NCBI GenBank assembly: GCA_003864495.1
Contig: ML133413.1
Span: 299,767-363,766, forward strand
Origin: Nemopilema nomurai
Taxonomy: Eukaryota > Cnidaria > Scyphozoa > Rhizostomeae > Rhizostomatidae
Length of the DNA: 64,000 bases
Direction: 5' to 3'
Positions within the stretch are counted from its first letter, which is position 1. Each line of letters starts with the position of its first letter. Below, piece after piece: positions 48,780 to 62,700 of the stretch. Under the pieces are notes generated by a model, which was given only the letters and a program-made list of their open reading frames with translations, was not told the DNA's origin and did not search any database. Position numbers and translations under genes: made by a program.

Positions 48780-50170
48780 ATGCAACACGAGGGATTAGTG
48801 GTATGAAAAGTCGATACACGAAGACACCAGTAAGGTACGATAGAAGTAGAAGGGATACAAGTGATGTTTCGAGATATAAAGAAAGGACGCTTTTGAGAAA
48901 TGGAGAATAATCTTAGCGGGTGATATTCATATGAACCCATGGCCAATGAAGTCCCCATGTACAGTTCGCAAGCGAGCAGTCGTCTCTAGCCACAGAGCTC
49001 TCAAGTGTGCTGGATTCAATGGGTTTCTGCCACGTAGGATTAAAATGTGGAAATGTTGCAGTTGCTCTTTATAATGAACTTAACAGTTTAGGACTGAAAT
49101 GCCCAGTATGTCTAGCTAGAAATCAAAATGAAGGAATAAACAAAATCGATGCTCCTGAGCAATGCTTTTTAATAGAGCTTACGAATGGTTTTAAAGGCGG
49201 CAAGGCGTTGAACATTTGATAATTGTAATCTAGAGATACAAGGATATTTTATTCTTTTTATGGGGCAACAACGATGGTTGAGGTTGTTTGCTGTATTTCC
49301 GTAAACATCTAAATCTTGCTGGGAAAACCAAAGCAAAGAGTACGACAACATCGAGGCAATTTGGGCTGACCTCACTTTGCATTCACAGAAAGTATCTATT
49401 GTTGTCGGTACAATACCACTTGATGGCAGAGATTTCTTCCCACCGTACGACAAGACAAGCATAGATGGGGAAAGGCTTAGTGAAGTGTTTAAGAGCCAGC
49501 GCTTCTAAAACATCGTTAAAGATCCTACCGGAAACACAGGACACACAAACCCTGATATATTTACTGCTGGACAGCAATCCAGACAAGTTTGTAAGATCAG
49601 GTGTATTTCCCGACCATAAAATGACGTATTCCATTCTGAAGTGTGATAAGAAAAAGGTTTCTTCTGTAATAGGTGTGGTAACAGACAACAAGAAGTTTAT
49701 CACAGAGAAGTTCAGGAATGTTCTCTTGCAAACATGCCCCATTATCGATGATACTGATGGTAATCTATGGATGGTAGAGGAATTATGTAAAAATGTTACT
49801 GATGCGTATATACCAAAGAGAAACAACCAGACACAATTTTCTTTCCTGGATGGACAGCAAGATACGAAGGTTAATTAATCAACGGTATAGCTTATTAAAA
49901 AATGGAAATAGAATCGAAGAAACACAGGTCAGGGATGAATACAAAAAGCTAAGAAACAGAGAAAGCAAATACTGAAAATGGCAAAATATTGGAAAAGAAT
50001 GCTTGCGAACACAGATAGAAGAGGTTCTGATATACAGCGAATGGTAAAATAGCTAACAAGCACAGAAATATCAAGATAAAGGCTAAATAAAATGCGAAAC
50101 AGGAAATATATTGACAAGCGATAAGCAAATAGCAGAAATCGTCATGTTCGAAGAATCTACAACCGAAGAT
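48780..50170 (+). mobile_element. Non-LTR retrotransposon (LINE) fragment: PHD finger plus APE endonuclease part, decayed
   Basis: In order and in changing frames: a basic leader (SRYTKTPVRYDRSRRD), LAGDIHMNPWP near 48915 (a variant of the common GDVxxNPGP), and Cys/His pairs of a PHD-type finger. These are CTVRKRAV, RALKCAG, CHVGLKCGNV and KCPVCLARNQNEG. After a gap with stops comes TQTLIYLLLDSNPDKFVRSG with PDHKMTYSI, the end of the endonuclease domain (49540-49640). NQRYSLLKNGNRIEETQV then follows in another frame, and GNILTSDKQIAEI near 50110. It is a dead copy without a readable reverse transcriptase, in opposite orientation to the fragment at 45335. Confidence 0.75.
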
Positions 50171-50864
50171 TGAAGCTCATAAAAGCAGCCAGGACAATGA
50201 GAAAAACAAATGAAGAGTTGAAAGACATAGAGGTACTCAAAATAACAAATTGGAAGTACATCGAATGTATATATTTTTACAAGAGGAAGATTGCTGTTGA
50301 GATGTATAGGATTTTAAGGGAGCAGAAGAGCATAGACTAGAAGAGGTGTATACCATCAAACGTCACAAACGGAGAGGGAATAAAGTATAGATAAAAAGGT
50401 TGAAATAACAAACTGATCGAAACACGTTTAAATACAGAAAATCAATATTCTGGAACACGTAAAACTCAGATCTGAACAGTATTGAAAATTTGTCAAACTT
50501 TAAGAAACCGTTGACAACGAATTGCAAAATAATCAAGCAAATTTCTTTTAGTAAAGGAACTACCTAAGTATATATACCGTAATTACTAGTAGTTCAATCT
50601 TCTCTAATGTCAATCAACTCCCAATTACTATAAGAAAGATTCCCCATCTCGTTGATGAACTACCGAAAACCAATTTCTTTGAGATGAGAAAGTGGATTTG
50701 AAAACTTTTAAACATATTTCATAATTGTGTAATATTCACTACCCTACGCTACTGCTCGAGACTAAGTGGCAGCGGACAATAATATTATAAACTGAAAGTG
50801 AAAATTCGTCTACCATGAACGAAAATGCTTTGCTACAAATGTATCCCACAGCACGCACTATTGG
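50171..50864. other. Intergenic DNA, possibly the remains of the LINE 3' part
   Basis: Lysine-rich AT-rich frames with many stops; no motif that I can assign. Confidence 0.4.
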
Positions 50865-50886
50865 CAGTAGCGTAGCCAGAGGGGGG
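50865..50886. repeat. hAT-like terminal sequence, left end only
   Basis: CAGTAGCGTAGCCAGAGGGG resembles the CAG-x-GGCGTAGCCAG ends common in hAT elements. I found no matching inverted copy downstream. It lies just upstream of a hAT transposase-like coding region of the same orientation and may be its left end. Confidence 0.4.
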
Positions 50887-51039
50887 CAAATGTTTCATGA
50901 GATGTTTTGATGGTCACCTACAAGAAATTTCCCACGCAAGTATCAAAGGCAGGAAATCTTCCCCCAAGCCCAAAAAATATTTTTTATATTCACAAGTTGT
51001 ACCGGTACAGTGTAAATGGGGTTTTATATGATCCCGCAA

Positions 51040-52188
51040 GAAAATCGCGTGACCAGCTTGGTATTAAAGAAGAACGCGTCCGAAAAATTCCCAAGAGACT
51101 TGACAACAATCTGGACACAGCAGTGCACATTGATGCAAAGGAGAAACTCAGAATCAATTTCTTCTATAACGTAAGTTTCTCCTTGTAATGCTTGCCACTA
51201 ATAGTTTTGGCACTGGGGTGGTTGCTAATTGCAATTTTCCCAAGGAAATGCACAGCTAGTCTAAAAAGGAGAAAAGACCAGTGCGACGTTTATTATTATT
51301 GCACTTTTGACAAAATTGGTCACTAAGTGACACAACAATATTGGAAAACGTAAAAAATTTGACGGAAGCAAAATTGTCCGCAGGGACGGTGGTCCATATG
51401 AAGACAATGGTCCCGTGTCTGTGCCAAAACTTGGCTTTCTCTTCTTACACTCAATGTTTCGCAATGTATATTAAAAGGAAAATAACTCATGAACGATGTT
51501 TTGCCGAAAGTAAACTGCGCGCGACGAGGGAGAAGGCATACAAATTTCTGATAATGGCTAGTTCTAAATGAATTTATAGAAAAAGAGAACAATGTGCTGC
51601 ATGCATTTTGAAATACTCGAAATTTTTTTGATTTGATTTGATTTGTATAAATCTACAGGCTCTTGACTTGATGACAACATCAATCGCAACGAGATTCAAC
51701 AGTCAGAGTGCAGCGATCCTAAAAGGTTTTTGCTACCTAGGTCCAGAACGTATGACTTCTCTAGATGCATTGAAAAACATCAAGAAAGCCGTGGATTGGT
51801 ACAAAGACGATCTGGAGTTGGAAGGTCAACTACTAAGCCTTCAAAAGTCACAAGCCCTGTAAGGGGTTTTAGTAAAAGTAACAAAGGAAGAAAGAGTTGC
51901 AACCTTCGTTCATTTGTATGACGCAACAAAAGATGATATTCTTTTCTACGGTCAAGTGAAAAAACTGACAAAAATAGCGTTGTCCCTACCATCAAATTCC
52001 TGCAGTGTTAAAAAACATTTTCGAAACTGAAGATGATCAAGATGAGGTTTAGATCTATCATGGGACAAGAAAGACTTCAAAGTCTTATGTTGATGTCTGT
52101 TGAAATAGACATCCTAGCAAATCTTGAAACAAAGCTAATTTTCAAAGAATTCGCGAAGGCTGCACCGAGGAAAATTAACTTGGTTTAA
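51040..52188 (+). pseudogene. hAT transposase-like (zinc-finger MYM/TTF type) coding region with an intron, decayed
   Basis: Exon one reads VRKIPKRLDNNLDT, then EKLRINFFYN, and ends at 51170 before a consensus donor GTAAGT. An acceptor TCTACAG ends at 51658 and exon two continues in phase 0 with ALDLMTTSIATRFN, so the joined YN-AL is in frame. A TAA interrupts at 51860-51862. The same frame resumes with VTKEERVATFVHLYD and KIALSLPSNSCSV. After a frameshift near 52020 comes SKLKMIKMRFRSIMGQERLQ, which fits the hAT C-terminal dimerisation region (family form SKLKLIKxxLRSTMSQERL). The N-terminal zinc finger and catalytic part are not found. It is either a dead element or a decayed host gene derived from one. 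Confidence 0.65.
51171..51658 (+). other. Predicted intron of the hAT-like gene
   Basis: Starts GTAAGTTTCTCC and ends TTGTATAAATCTACAG, 488 bp. Removing it joins two parts of the same domain in frame. Open frames inside it (51341-51571 plus, 51323-51592 minus) have no family match. Confidence 0.6.
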
Positions 52189-52939
52189 GCCTTTTATCAT
52201 ATGCACCTTGTGTGACACGTCTAAATTTTGATGAAAATTCTTTGTAGCGCACCATCTATAAAATCAAAATAATGCCCTATGCAAACAATCTCAGGACTAT
52301 TGACTGAACATCTAGTCTTTAAGAAAATTTCTTCATCGCGTCACTCTAGATTTCCGTTCACATTTGACAATCAATTTAAATGATTCTCGTTCTCATTTGA
52401 GGGTGTTTTTCCAAAACGAGGCCAAGGCGGCAATTAATATTTCCTATCACCTTTGATTTATACGCAGTCCTTCCTCAAGTACATTGCAGGCTTAATTTGA
52501 ATTTAATTTCTTTTAAATATGTCAATCCCCCACGCAATGTCAAAAAGACGGAATTTGTTAACTTAAGTTCAGAATACATTCTAGTATTTGGAATTTCACT
52601 AAAGAGCTTTCTTAAAATACGTTCTGCAAACTGACAAGAAGAATTATTATTTGCATAGTAATACACTGTATTCGTATGTTAAAATTAGATTTGCGAAGCG
52701 AAGCAGCTGGTCTCTGAATTATTTCATCTTCATCATAAGATGTTGATCCAGTATTGTCCATGTGGATGTTTGGAAATCTTGATTAACCTTTAATTTAATT
52801 CCCTAAAGGTTGTGTTGTTGCCCTCGAGGCACTTCCATAGGGGAAGATAACGCTCAAAGCCATTGTATACGTGCAAATCTCAGAGTCTGATCGTTCCAAT
52901 TTTAGTCTCAGCCTTTCTAAAGAAGAATAGAGAGCAGCA
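52189..52939. other. Intergenic DNA upstream of receptor D
   Basis: No gene. No similarity to the upstream region of receptor C is evident by eye. Confidence 0.5.
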
Positions 52940-53866
52940 ATGAACGACTCCAGCTCCCGTTACTTCTGCCCATCAATATGGCCATTGGACATGCCATGGC
53001 CCTATCTGGTCAAGTTCATCACAGTCTGCGCAATTATATCATTTGTGATCGTATTCTGCAACTTTGCCTTAATCTACGGACTCTACAAGATGCAGCAGCT
53101 TAATACAATCACCAATAAACTCATTCTGCTGATAAATTTGTCAGATCTTGGAACTGGATTGTTCATTTTGCCATCCATTACTGTTATGGCAGCGCTGAAA
53201 GACAACTTCCGCAACTGTGTGTTTTGAACTAGCCCTACAATATGTCGCATATCTTCTGGCGTACTTCTCATTTCTTATGCTGATGTGCGTCACGATGGAT
53301 CGCTATCTTCACGTGACGAAGCTGAAGACGTACAATTCCATTATGAACGAGTTTCGAATGAAGATCATGGTCGCAATCAGTTTCGTAGCATCGGCAACAA
53401 TCTCTTTTCTATTGACCAAGTTTCCTTTCTTTTATCTGCATGTCGCAATGAATGTACTTAACCTCGCTTGCCTGTCGCTCATGCTGATTGTGTATTCCAG
53501 AGTACTTCGAAACATTACAATTCATATTGAGAAGATGAAAGAAATGTTTAGATCGGCTGGACATGCTGCGAGTAACCGAGACGCCGGACGAGAAATCTCT
53601 GCAATAAAAACGGTTCGTTTTGTGCTTGGAACATTACTCGTTTCTATTTGCCGTACATAATTTTGTCGGGTATTTGGTCGTATTACAAGTACCACGAAAA
53701 GACTGTACCACCGTTATTCGTCAGTGTGATACAATTTTGGGTTTATATTTTTGTATACTGCAATGGTGCGATAAATGCAATTCTATTCAGCTATGGAAAC
53801 AGTATGGTACGAAAGTATTTAATTAGGAGACTGTTCAGAAGAAGACGGGTGTCAGCTGAAGAATAA
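52940..53866 (+). pseudogene. Rhodopsin-class receptor D, paralogue of C, two frameshifts
   Basis: ATG 52940 begins MNDSSSRYFCPSIWPLDMPW, close to receptor C. TM1 and TM2 (SDLGTG) are in frame up to NCVF, where GTGTTTTGA has one T more than needed. From 53217 another frame gives FELALQY, TM3 with DRYLHVTK, TM4, TM5, a basic loop and the start of TM6. Near 53645 the frame shifts back to give YLPYIILSG, TM7 with NAILFSYGN, and the basic tail RRLFRRRR. The two indels compensate, one is in a homopolymer, and all motifs are intact. It may therefore be a functional gene with two assembly errors, or a very young pseudogene. The stop codon lies inside an AATAAA (53862-53867). Confidence 0.75.
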
Positions 53867-54004
53867 AAGTAGGACAAAACCATTTGCTGTAGAGACGAGT
53901 TTCTTTCATTCCACGATTAAAGTTGCTTCTATTTAGATGGTACTTGTTGTTTCAGCAAGTGCATTTCCACAAAACATGCCCTGATAATTGAACAATGTGT
54001 GCAC
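53867..54004. other. Spacer between receptor D and the MITE
   Basis: Nothing recognised. Confidence 0.4.
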
Positions 54005-54596
54005 AAGGGGCGTATCCAGACATTAGCAACCTTTGCTCGAGCATTAGTCAGATTTCCTCAAACAATTTCCTTTTGCATCAATTAACTTCATCCAATCTCG
54101 CAAAAATTCTTCCTGTTCTCTGGAATTATATCACAACCTATTGCCACCAAATTTGGCGCGAGCATAGGTGAAATTGAACTGTCGAATAAGAAGCCGAGTT
54201 GACCTATGCTATTGTTGTAGAAAGTGTCCAATAGAATTCAGTGCGGACTCAAATAGCCAATCAAAATACAAGTTGACCTATGCAATTGTTGTTTAATTGC
54301 TTATGTCAATAGCCTATTTGAAAATGTCAACAATAGCCCTTGCGATTTCCTTTGTTTCCGTTCTGTGAATGTGACGCATTCCTCACAAAACAGGGATCAA
54401 CACAAAGCCTTTGTTAAATTTTTATTATATGATTTAGCGCTGACACTAACAAAAATTTTGATCATATGACCAACAACAGAACAATAGTATTCACATAAAA
54501 GAGGTGTAGCCTTCATTTTAGACAGCCTGAAGGGCGTGGCTCTAAAAATTTCCCCTTCCTTTGCTGTAGTCACACTTCTCCCTGAATCCGCCCCTG
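54005..54596. mobile_element. hAT-type MITE, about 592 bp, with 8-bp target-site duplication
   Basis: The left end is AAGGGGCGTATCCAGA and the right end read inward is CAGGGGCGGATTCAGG, imperfect inverted repeats of the hAT type. Flanks are GTGTGCAC (53997-54004) and TTGTGCAC (54597-54604), 8 bp with one mismatch. Inside, AGTTGACCTATGCWATTGTTGT occurs twice near 54195 and 54270. No transposase is encoded; the 69-codon minus-strand frame at the right end is not a known protein. Confidence 0.75.
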
Positions 54597-54604
54597 TTGT
54601 GCAC

Positions 54605-56721
54605 ATGGTATTGAAAACTTCGAAAAACTTGGTTTCCTTGCTTTCATCATCTATTCGAGTTTACTATTAATATCCTAGTAGCTATAAAAATAGTAGTAAC
54701 TATAGAATGATTTGGTATCTATAAAAAGCGTATAAAGCATCGATTCCTAGCTGTCTTCATCTTTTAAATTTCACTTCTTTTTGAAACTTTAAAGTTTAAA
54801 ATACCCTGCTTGTTGAAGAGTACGTTTCTCCAGGCTTCTTGTTTCACTTTCTCTCACTTTTTATTGATGTTTTGAAAAAAATGCTAATTTGCATATCGAA
54901 TCAAACGAACGGAATCCCCCTAAATCTTGTTTTCTAAAACCTATGCAATACATTTGCTTGCAAAGTCACTTTGCTCCTGCACATGCTTAAAAGTAGGCCG
55001 TAATATCGCCATCAACCAAATTTGACTTTTACCCTTAACAGCTATGTTAGCAAAGCTCTAATATAACTTTAAAAACGCGCAAAGAGAATTGCGCAAGCGT
55101 GCTTACGAACGAGAAAATAGAAACGGCACTTAAAAATGCAACATGGACCAATAGACACCATCAACTACTTTTATATGGAAAGTGCATATATGTTTTTGTT
55201 CAATATGAAAACACACGAATATACACGATGCAACTAAAATTTTGTGGAAATGAAATAACGGCCACTCTCTTTAGTAGGTCTGTTGTGAAATTACCTGCTA
55301 CCCATTTTGTTAAAAAAGATCAAATAAGAAACGTTACCTCGATATCCCTTCATTTGATGTTGCCTTCACATTACGAAGCTTAGCATATAGTATATCTTAA
55401 TGAAGGAAATTCAAACGGCGATTATATTCGCACATCGACAGCAATCGCTTCAATAGTCTTCACTAACAGTTAATTAAAAGTTTCTGGTCTTTTTTGCATG
55501 GCATAAGACGCTTTTCATGCGGACCCTATTTGCCACTGTCTTATAGTTGTTGGTCAAGTAGTTTTGGGGATTATTTATCGATTTCAGTGATCATATTTTT
55601 TACACTCTTCCATTTGAAGCATCACGAAGTGATTTCATGAATAATTGCATTTTCATGAAGAATAAACTGACATCTTGTATCCTATTTGGTCTGAGAATTT
55701 ACTGACCTTACAGGAAGTTGATGCATAAAATATTTGTGCTTGAAGGAATGATACCTTCGCTAAATTCTAGTTTGCTGAAACAGTTTTTTATAGTAAAAAC
55801 TTTTAGTGCTATTTGCGAATAAACAATATAAGGCTGTAGAAATCTAGACTTTTTTATAATTTCATATGAGAATGGCCCTTAGAAATGCTAGTTGATTGCA
55901 AATGTAGAATGATAACATCGAATAGCATGGTGAGCAAAATAAACAGATCTAACGTAAGGAAAAATGTGCAATACCCACAAATTGAGCATTTTATTCTTTA
56001 AACTATATATACACAAAACATGAATGCAGTATCTTTATACCAGTGCCCAAATATGACGACCCAAAAAAGGTTATATTTCATTTGTTCTATCAAATTTGAA
56101 TGTCCCTTCATATTGATAAACTTAACATTCAGTGACATGTCAGCAACATAGGCATCTATCTCCTGAGAAAGTGTTCAGCTTCCACCAAAAGACAAACAAT
56201 TAATTTTATCGCTTGTTACATTGGGAAAACCTATATCTACCTGTTTTTGATAAATTAAGCAATTCATAATTTGTATTCTTTACCAAAACTTCTTTTCACT
56301 GTGGCATTAAAAATTGCTGTCTTAGATCCATGCTGCCTTGCTGCATATAAAATCTGTACACCGATTTTAACAGCTTTTAACTTTTACGTCCAAAAGCAAC
56401 AAATGCAATGTCACACCCCATGATAGATCATCAGCGAAAAGCTATCCAATATTTGCACATTGAAAGAATCCATGATGTGGGAAACTCAAATGTGGAGAGC
56501 TATGTATAAATGAGTGGTAAGAAGATTCTTAATAGATTTAATATCTTTTAACAGCCGCTCGAATACTTTCTTTGCTTGCCAATAATCACAGCTTTATGTT
56601 CTAGAACTTTGTGGTAGTTAAAAACTTCCGATTTTGCTCTACCTTTAGTATATCAATTGTATATTGGTAGTGATATCTATTTAAAAAACTAGGTCAATGA
56701 TCAAAGGCATGAAACAGACAC
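54605..56721. other. Intergenic DNA between the MITE and the right satellite
   Basis: AT-rich. One 94-codon frame at 55099-55383 has a non-ATG start and no domain. Nothing else recognised. Confidence 0.5.
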
Positions 56722-59700
56722 ATGTACCCTAAAGTAGCAATACCTATACCTACTTAAGTAGCTACTCTATATGTACCCTTAAGTATCTATATCTGTATAT
56801 CTTTAAGTAGCTACTCTATATCCACCCTTAAGTAGCTATATCTATATGTCCTTAAGTAGCTACTCTATATGTACCCTTAAGTAGCTATATCTATATATCC
56901 TTAAGTAGCTACTCTATATGTACCCTTAAGTAGCTATATCTATATATTCTTAAGTAGCTACTCTATATCCACCCTTAAGTAGCTATATCTATATGTCCTT
57001 AAGTAGCTACTCTATATGTACCCTTAAGTAGCTATATCTATATCCTTAAGTAGCTACTCTATATGTACCCTTAAGTAGCTATATCTATATGTCCTTAAGT
57101 AGCTACTCTATATGTACCCTTAAGTAGCTATATCTATATATCCTTAAGTAGCTACTCTATATGTACCCTTAAGTAGCTATATCTTATATCCTTAAGTAGC
57201 TACTCTATATGTACCCTTAAGTAGCTATATCTGTATGTCCTTAAGTAGCTACTCTATATGTACCCTTAAGTAGCTATATCTATATGTCCTTAAGTAGCTA
57301 CTCTATATGTACCCTTAAGTAGCTATATCTATATGTCCTTAAGTAGCTACTCTATATGTACCCTTAAGTAGCTATATCTATATGTCCTTAAGTAGCTACT
57401 CTATATGTACCCTTAAGTAGCTAATACTTATACCTACTTAAGTAGCTACTCTATATGTACCCTTAAGTAGCTATATCTTATATCCTTAAGTAGCTACTCT
57501 ATATGTACCCTTAAGTAGCTATATCTATATGTCCTTAAGTAGCTACTCTATATGTACCCTTAAGTAGCTATATCTATATATCCTTAAGTAGCTACTCTAT
57601 ATGTACCCTTAAGTAGCTATATCTATATGTCCTTAAGTAGCTACTCTATATGTACCCTTAAGTAGCTATATCTATATGTCCTTAAGTAGCTACTCTATAT
57701 GTACCCTTAAGTAGCTATATCTATATATCCTTAAGTAGCTACTCTATATGTACCCTTAAGTAGCTATATCTATATGATGTTAAGTAGCTACTCTATATGT
57801 ACCCTTAAGTAGCTTTATCTATATGTCCTTAAGTAGCTACTCTATATGTACCCTTAAGTAGCTATATCTATATGTCCTTAAGTAGCTACTCTATATGTAC
57901 CCTTAAGTAGCTATATCTATATGTCCTTAAGTAGCTACTCTATATGTACCCTTAAGTAGCTATATCTATATATCCTTAAGTAGCTACTCTATATGTACCC
58001 TTAAGTAGCTATATCTATATGTCCTTAAGTAGCTACTCTATATGTATACTATTAAGTACTATAAGTAGCTACTCTATATGTACCCTTAAGTAGCTATATC
58101 TTATATCCTTAAGTAGCTACTCTATATGTACCCTTAAGTAGCTATATCTATATGTCCTTAAGTAGCTACTCTATATGTACCTTAAGTAGCTATATCTATA
58201 TTCTTAAGTAGACTCTATATGTACCCTTAAGTAGCTAATCTATACCTACTTAAGTAGCTACTCTATATGTACCCTTAAGTAGCTATATCTATATGTCCTT
58301 AAGTAGCTACTCTATATGTACCCTTAAGTAGCTATATATATATCCTTAAGTAGCTACTCTATATGTACCCTTAAGTAGCTATATCTTATATCCTTAAGTA
58401 GCTACTCTATATGTACCCTTAAGTAGCTATATCTATATGTCCTTAAGTAGCTACTCTATATGTACCCTTAAGTAGCTATATCTATATATCCTTAAGTAGC
58501 TACTCTATATGTACCCTTAAGTATAATCTATATCTTAAGTAGCTACTCTATATGTACCCTTAAGTAGCTATATCTATATGTCCTTAAGTAGCTACTCTAT
58601 ATGTACCCTTAAGTAGCTATATCTATATGTCCTTAAGTAGCTACTCTATATGTACCCTTAAGTAATATCTATATGTCCTTAAGTAGCTACTCTATATGTA
58701 CCCTTAAGTAGCTATATCTTATATCCTTAAGTAGCTACTCTATATGTACCCTTAAGTAGCTATATCTTATGTCCTTAAGTAGCTACTCTATATGTACCCT
58801 TAAGTAGCTATATCTATATGTCCTTAAGTAGCTACTCTATATGTACCCTTAAGTAGCTATATCTATATGTCCTTAAGTAGCTACTCTATATGTACCCTTA
58901 AGTAGCTATATCTATATTCCTTAAGTAGCTACTCTATATGTACCCTTAAGTAGCTATATCTATATCCTTAAGTAGCTACTCTATATGTACCCTTAAGTAG
59001 CTATATCTATATGTCCTTAAGTAGCTACTCTATATGTACCCTTAAGTAGCTATATCTATATATCCTTAAGTAGCTACTCTATATGTACCCTTAAGTATAT
59101 ATCTATACCTACTTAAGTAGCTACTCTATATGTACCCTTAAGTAGCTATATCTATATGTCCTTAAGTAGCTACTCTATATGTACCCTTAAGTAGCTATAT
59201 CTATATGTCCTTAAGTAGCTACTCTATATGTACCCTTAAGTAGCTATATCTATATGTCCTTAAGTAGCTACTCTATATGTACCCTTAAGTAGCTATATCT
59301 ATATCCTTAAGTAGCTACTCTATATGTACCCTTAAGTAGCTATATCTATATGTCCTTAAGTAGCTACTCTATATGTACCCTTAAGTAGCTATATCTATAT
59401 ATCCTTAAGTAGCTACTCTATATGTACCCTTAAGTAGCTATATTTATATCCTTAAGTAGCTACTCTATATGTACCCTTAAGTAGCTATATCTATATGTCC
59501 TTAAGTAGCTACTCTATATGTACCCTTAAGTAGCTATATTTATATCCTTAAGTAGCTACTCTATATGTACCCTTAAGTAGCTATATCTATATGTCCTTAA
59601 GTAGCTACTCTATATGTACCCTTAAGTAGCTATACTATATGTCCTTAAGTAGCTACTCTATATGTACCCTTAAGTAGCTATATCTATATATCCTTAAGTA

Positions 59701-62700
59701 GCTACTCTATATGTACCCTTAAGTAGCTATATCTATATGTCCTTAAGTAGCTACTCTATATGTACCCTTAAGTAGCTATATCTATATGTCCTTAAGTAGC
59801 TACTCTATATGTACCCTTAAGTAATCTATATTCTTAAGTAGCTACTCTATATGTACCCTTAAGTAGCTATATCTTATGTCCTTAAGTAGCTACTCTATAT
59901 GTACCCTTAAGTAGCTATATCTATATATCCTTAAGTAGCTACTCTATATGTACCCTTAAGTAGCTATATCTATATGTCCTTAAGTAGCTACTCTATATGT
60001 ACCCTTAAGTAGCTATATCTATATGTCCTTAAGTAGCTACTCTATATGTACCCTTAAGTAGCTATATCTTATATCCTTAAGTAGCTACTCTATATGTACC
60101 CTTAAGTAGCTATATCTATATGTCCTTAAGTAGCTACTCTATATGTACCCTTAAGTAGCTATATCTATATGTCCTTAGCTACTCTATATGTACCCTTAAG
60201 TAGCTATATCTATACCTTAAGTAGCTACTCTATATGTACCCTTAAGTAGCTATATTATATATCCTTAAGTAGCTACTCTATATCCCCTTAAGTAGCTATA
60301 TCTATATGTCCTTAAGTAGCTACTCTATATGTACCCTTAAGTAGCTATATCTATATATCCTTAAGTAGCTACTCTATATGTACCCTTAAGTAGCTATATC
60401 TATATGTCCTTAAGTAGCTACTCTATATGTACCCTTAAGTAGCTATATCTATATGTCCTAAGTAGCTACTCTATATGTACCCTTAAGTAGCTATATCTAT
60501 ATGTCCTTAAGTAGCTACTCTATATGTACCCTTAAGCTATATCTATATGTCCTTAAGTAGCTACTCTATATGTACCCTTAAGTAGCTATATCTATATGTC
60601 CTTAAGTAGCTACTCTATATGTACCCTTAAGTAGCTATATCTTATACCTTTAAGTAGCTACTCTATATGTACCCTTAAGTAGCTATATCTTATTCCTTAA
60701 GTAGCTACTCTATATGTACCCTTAAGTAGCTATATCTATATGTCCTTAAGTAGCTACTCTATATGTACCCTTAAGTAGCTATATCTATATGTCCTTAAGT
60801 AGCTACTCTATATGTACCCTTAAGTAGCTATATCTATATGTCCTTAAGTAGCTACTCTATATGTACCCTTAAGTAGCTATATCTATATCCTTAAGTAGCT
60901 ACTCTATATGTACCCTTAAGTAGCTAATACTATACCTACTAAGTAGCTACTCTATATGTACCCTTAAGTAGCTATATCTTATATCCTTAAGTAGCTACTC
61001 TATATGTACCCTTAAGTAGCTATATCTATTATGTCCTTAAGTAGCTACTCTATATGTACCCTTAAGTAGCTATATCTTATATCCTTAAGTAGCTACTCTA
61101 TATCCCTTAAGTAGCTATATCTATATGTCCTTAAGTAGCTACTCTATATGTACCCTTAAGTAGCTATATCTATATATCCTTAAGTAACTACTCTATATGT
61201 ACCCTTAAGTAGCTATATCTATATGTCCTTAAGTAGCTACTCTATATGTACCCTTAAGTAGCTATATCTATATGTCCTTAAGTAGCTACTCTATATGTAC
61301 CCTTAAGTAGCTATATCTATATGTCCTTAAGTAGCTACTCTATATGTACCCTTAAGTAGCTATATCTATATGTCCTTAAGTAGCTACTCTATATGTACCC
61401 TTAAGTAGCTATATCTATATGTCCTTAAGTAGCTACTCTATATGTACCCTTAAGTAGCTATATCTATATGTCCTTAAGTAGCTACTCTATATGTACCCTT
61501 AAGTAGCTATATCTATATATCCTTAAGTAGCTACTCTATATGTACCCTTAAGTAGCTATATCTATATGTCCTTAAGTAGCTACTCTATATCCCTTAAGTA
61601 GCTATATCTATATGTCCTTAAGTAGCTACTCTATATGTACCCTTAAGTAGCTATATCTATATGTCCTTAAGTAGCTACTCTATATGTACCCTTAAGTAGC
61701 TATATCTATATGTCCTTAAGTAGCTACTCTATATGTACCCTTAAGTAGCTATATCTATATCCTTAAGTAGCTACTCTATATGTACCCTTAAGTAGCTATA
61801 TCTATACCTTTAAGTAGCTACTCTATATGTACCCTTAAGTAGCTATATCTTTATATCCTTAAGTAGCTACTCTATATGTACCCTTAAGTAGCTATATCTA
61901 TATGTCCTTAAGTAGCTACTCTATATGTACCCTTAAGTAGCTATATCTTATCCTTAAGTAGCTACTCTATATGTACCCTTAAGTAGCTATATCTATATAT
62001 CCTTAAGTAACTACTCTATATGTACCCTTAAGTAGCTATATCTATATGTCCTTAAGTAGCTACTCTATATGTACCCTTAAGTAGCTATATTATATATCCT
62101 TAAGTAGCTACTCTATATGTACCCTTAAGTAGCTATATCTATATATCCTTAAGTAGCTACTCTATATGTACCCTTAAGTAGCTATATCTATATGTCCTTA
62201 AGTAGCTACTCTATATGTACCCTTAAGTAGCTATATCTATATATCCTTAAGTAGCTACTCTATATGTACCCTTAAGTAGCTAATCTATATCCTTAAGTAG
62301 CTACTCTATATGTACCCTTAAGTAGCTATATCTATATCCTTAAGTAGCTACTCTATATGTACCCTTAAGTAGCTATATCTATATGTCCTTAAGTAGCTAC
62401 TCTATATGTACCCTTAAGTAGCTATATCTATATGTCCTTAAGTAGCTACTCTATATGTACCCTTAAGTAGCTATATCTATATCCTTAAGTAGCTACTCTA
62501 TATGTACCCTTAAGTAGCTATATCTATATATCCTTAAGTAGCTACTCTATATGTACCCTTAAGTAGCTATATCTATATGTCCTTAAGTAGCTACTCTATA
62601 TGTACCCTTAAGTAGCTATATCTATATGTCCTTAAGTAGCTACTCTATATGTACCCTTAAGTAGCTATATCTATATGTCCTTAAGTAGCTACTCTATATG

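Noticed and set aside
49383..49826. 147-codon minus-strand frame
   Set aside because: It is antisense to the LINE endonuclease remnant, which has recognisable motifs on the plus strand.
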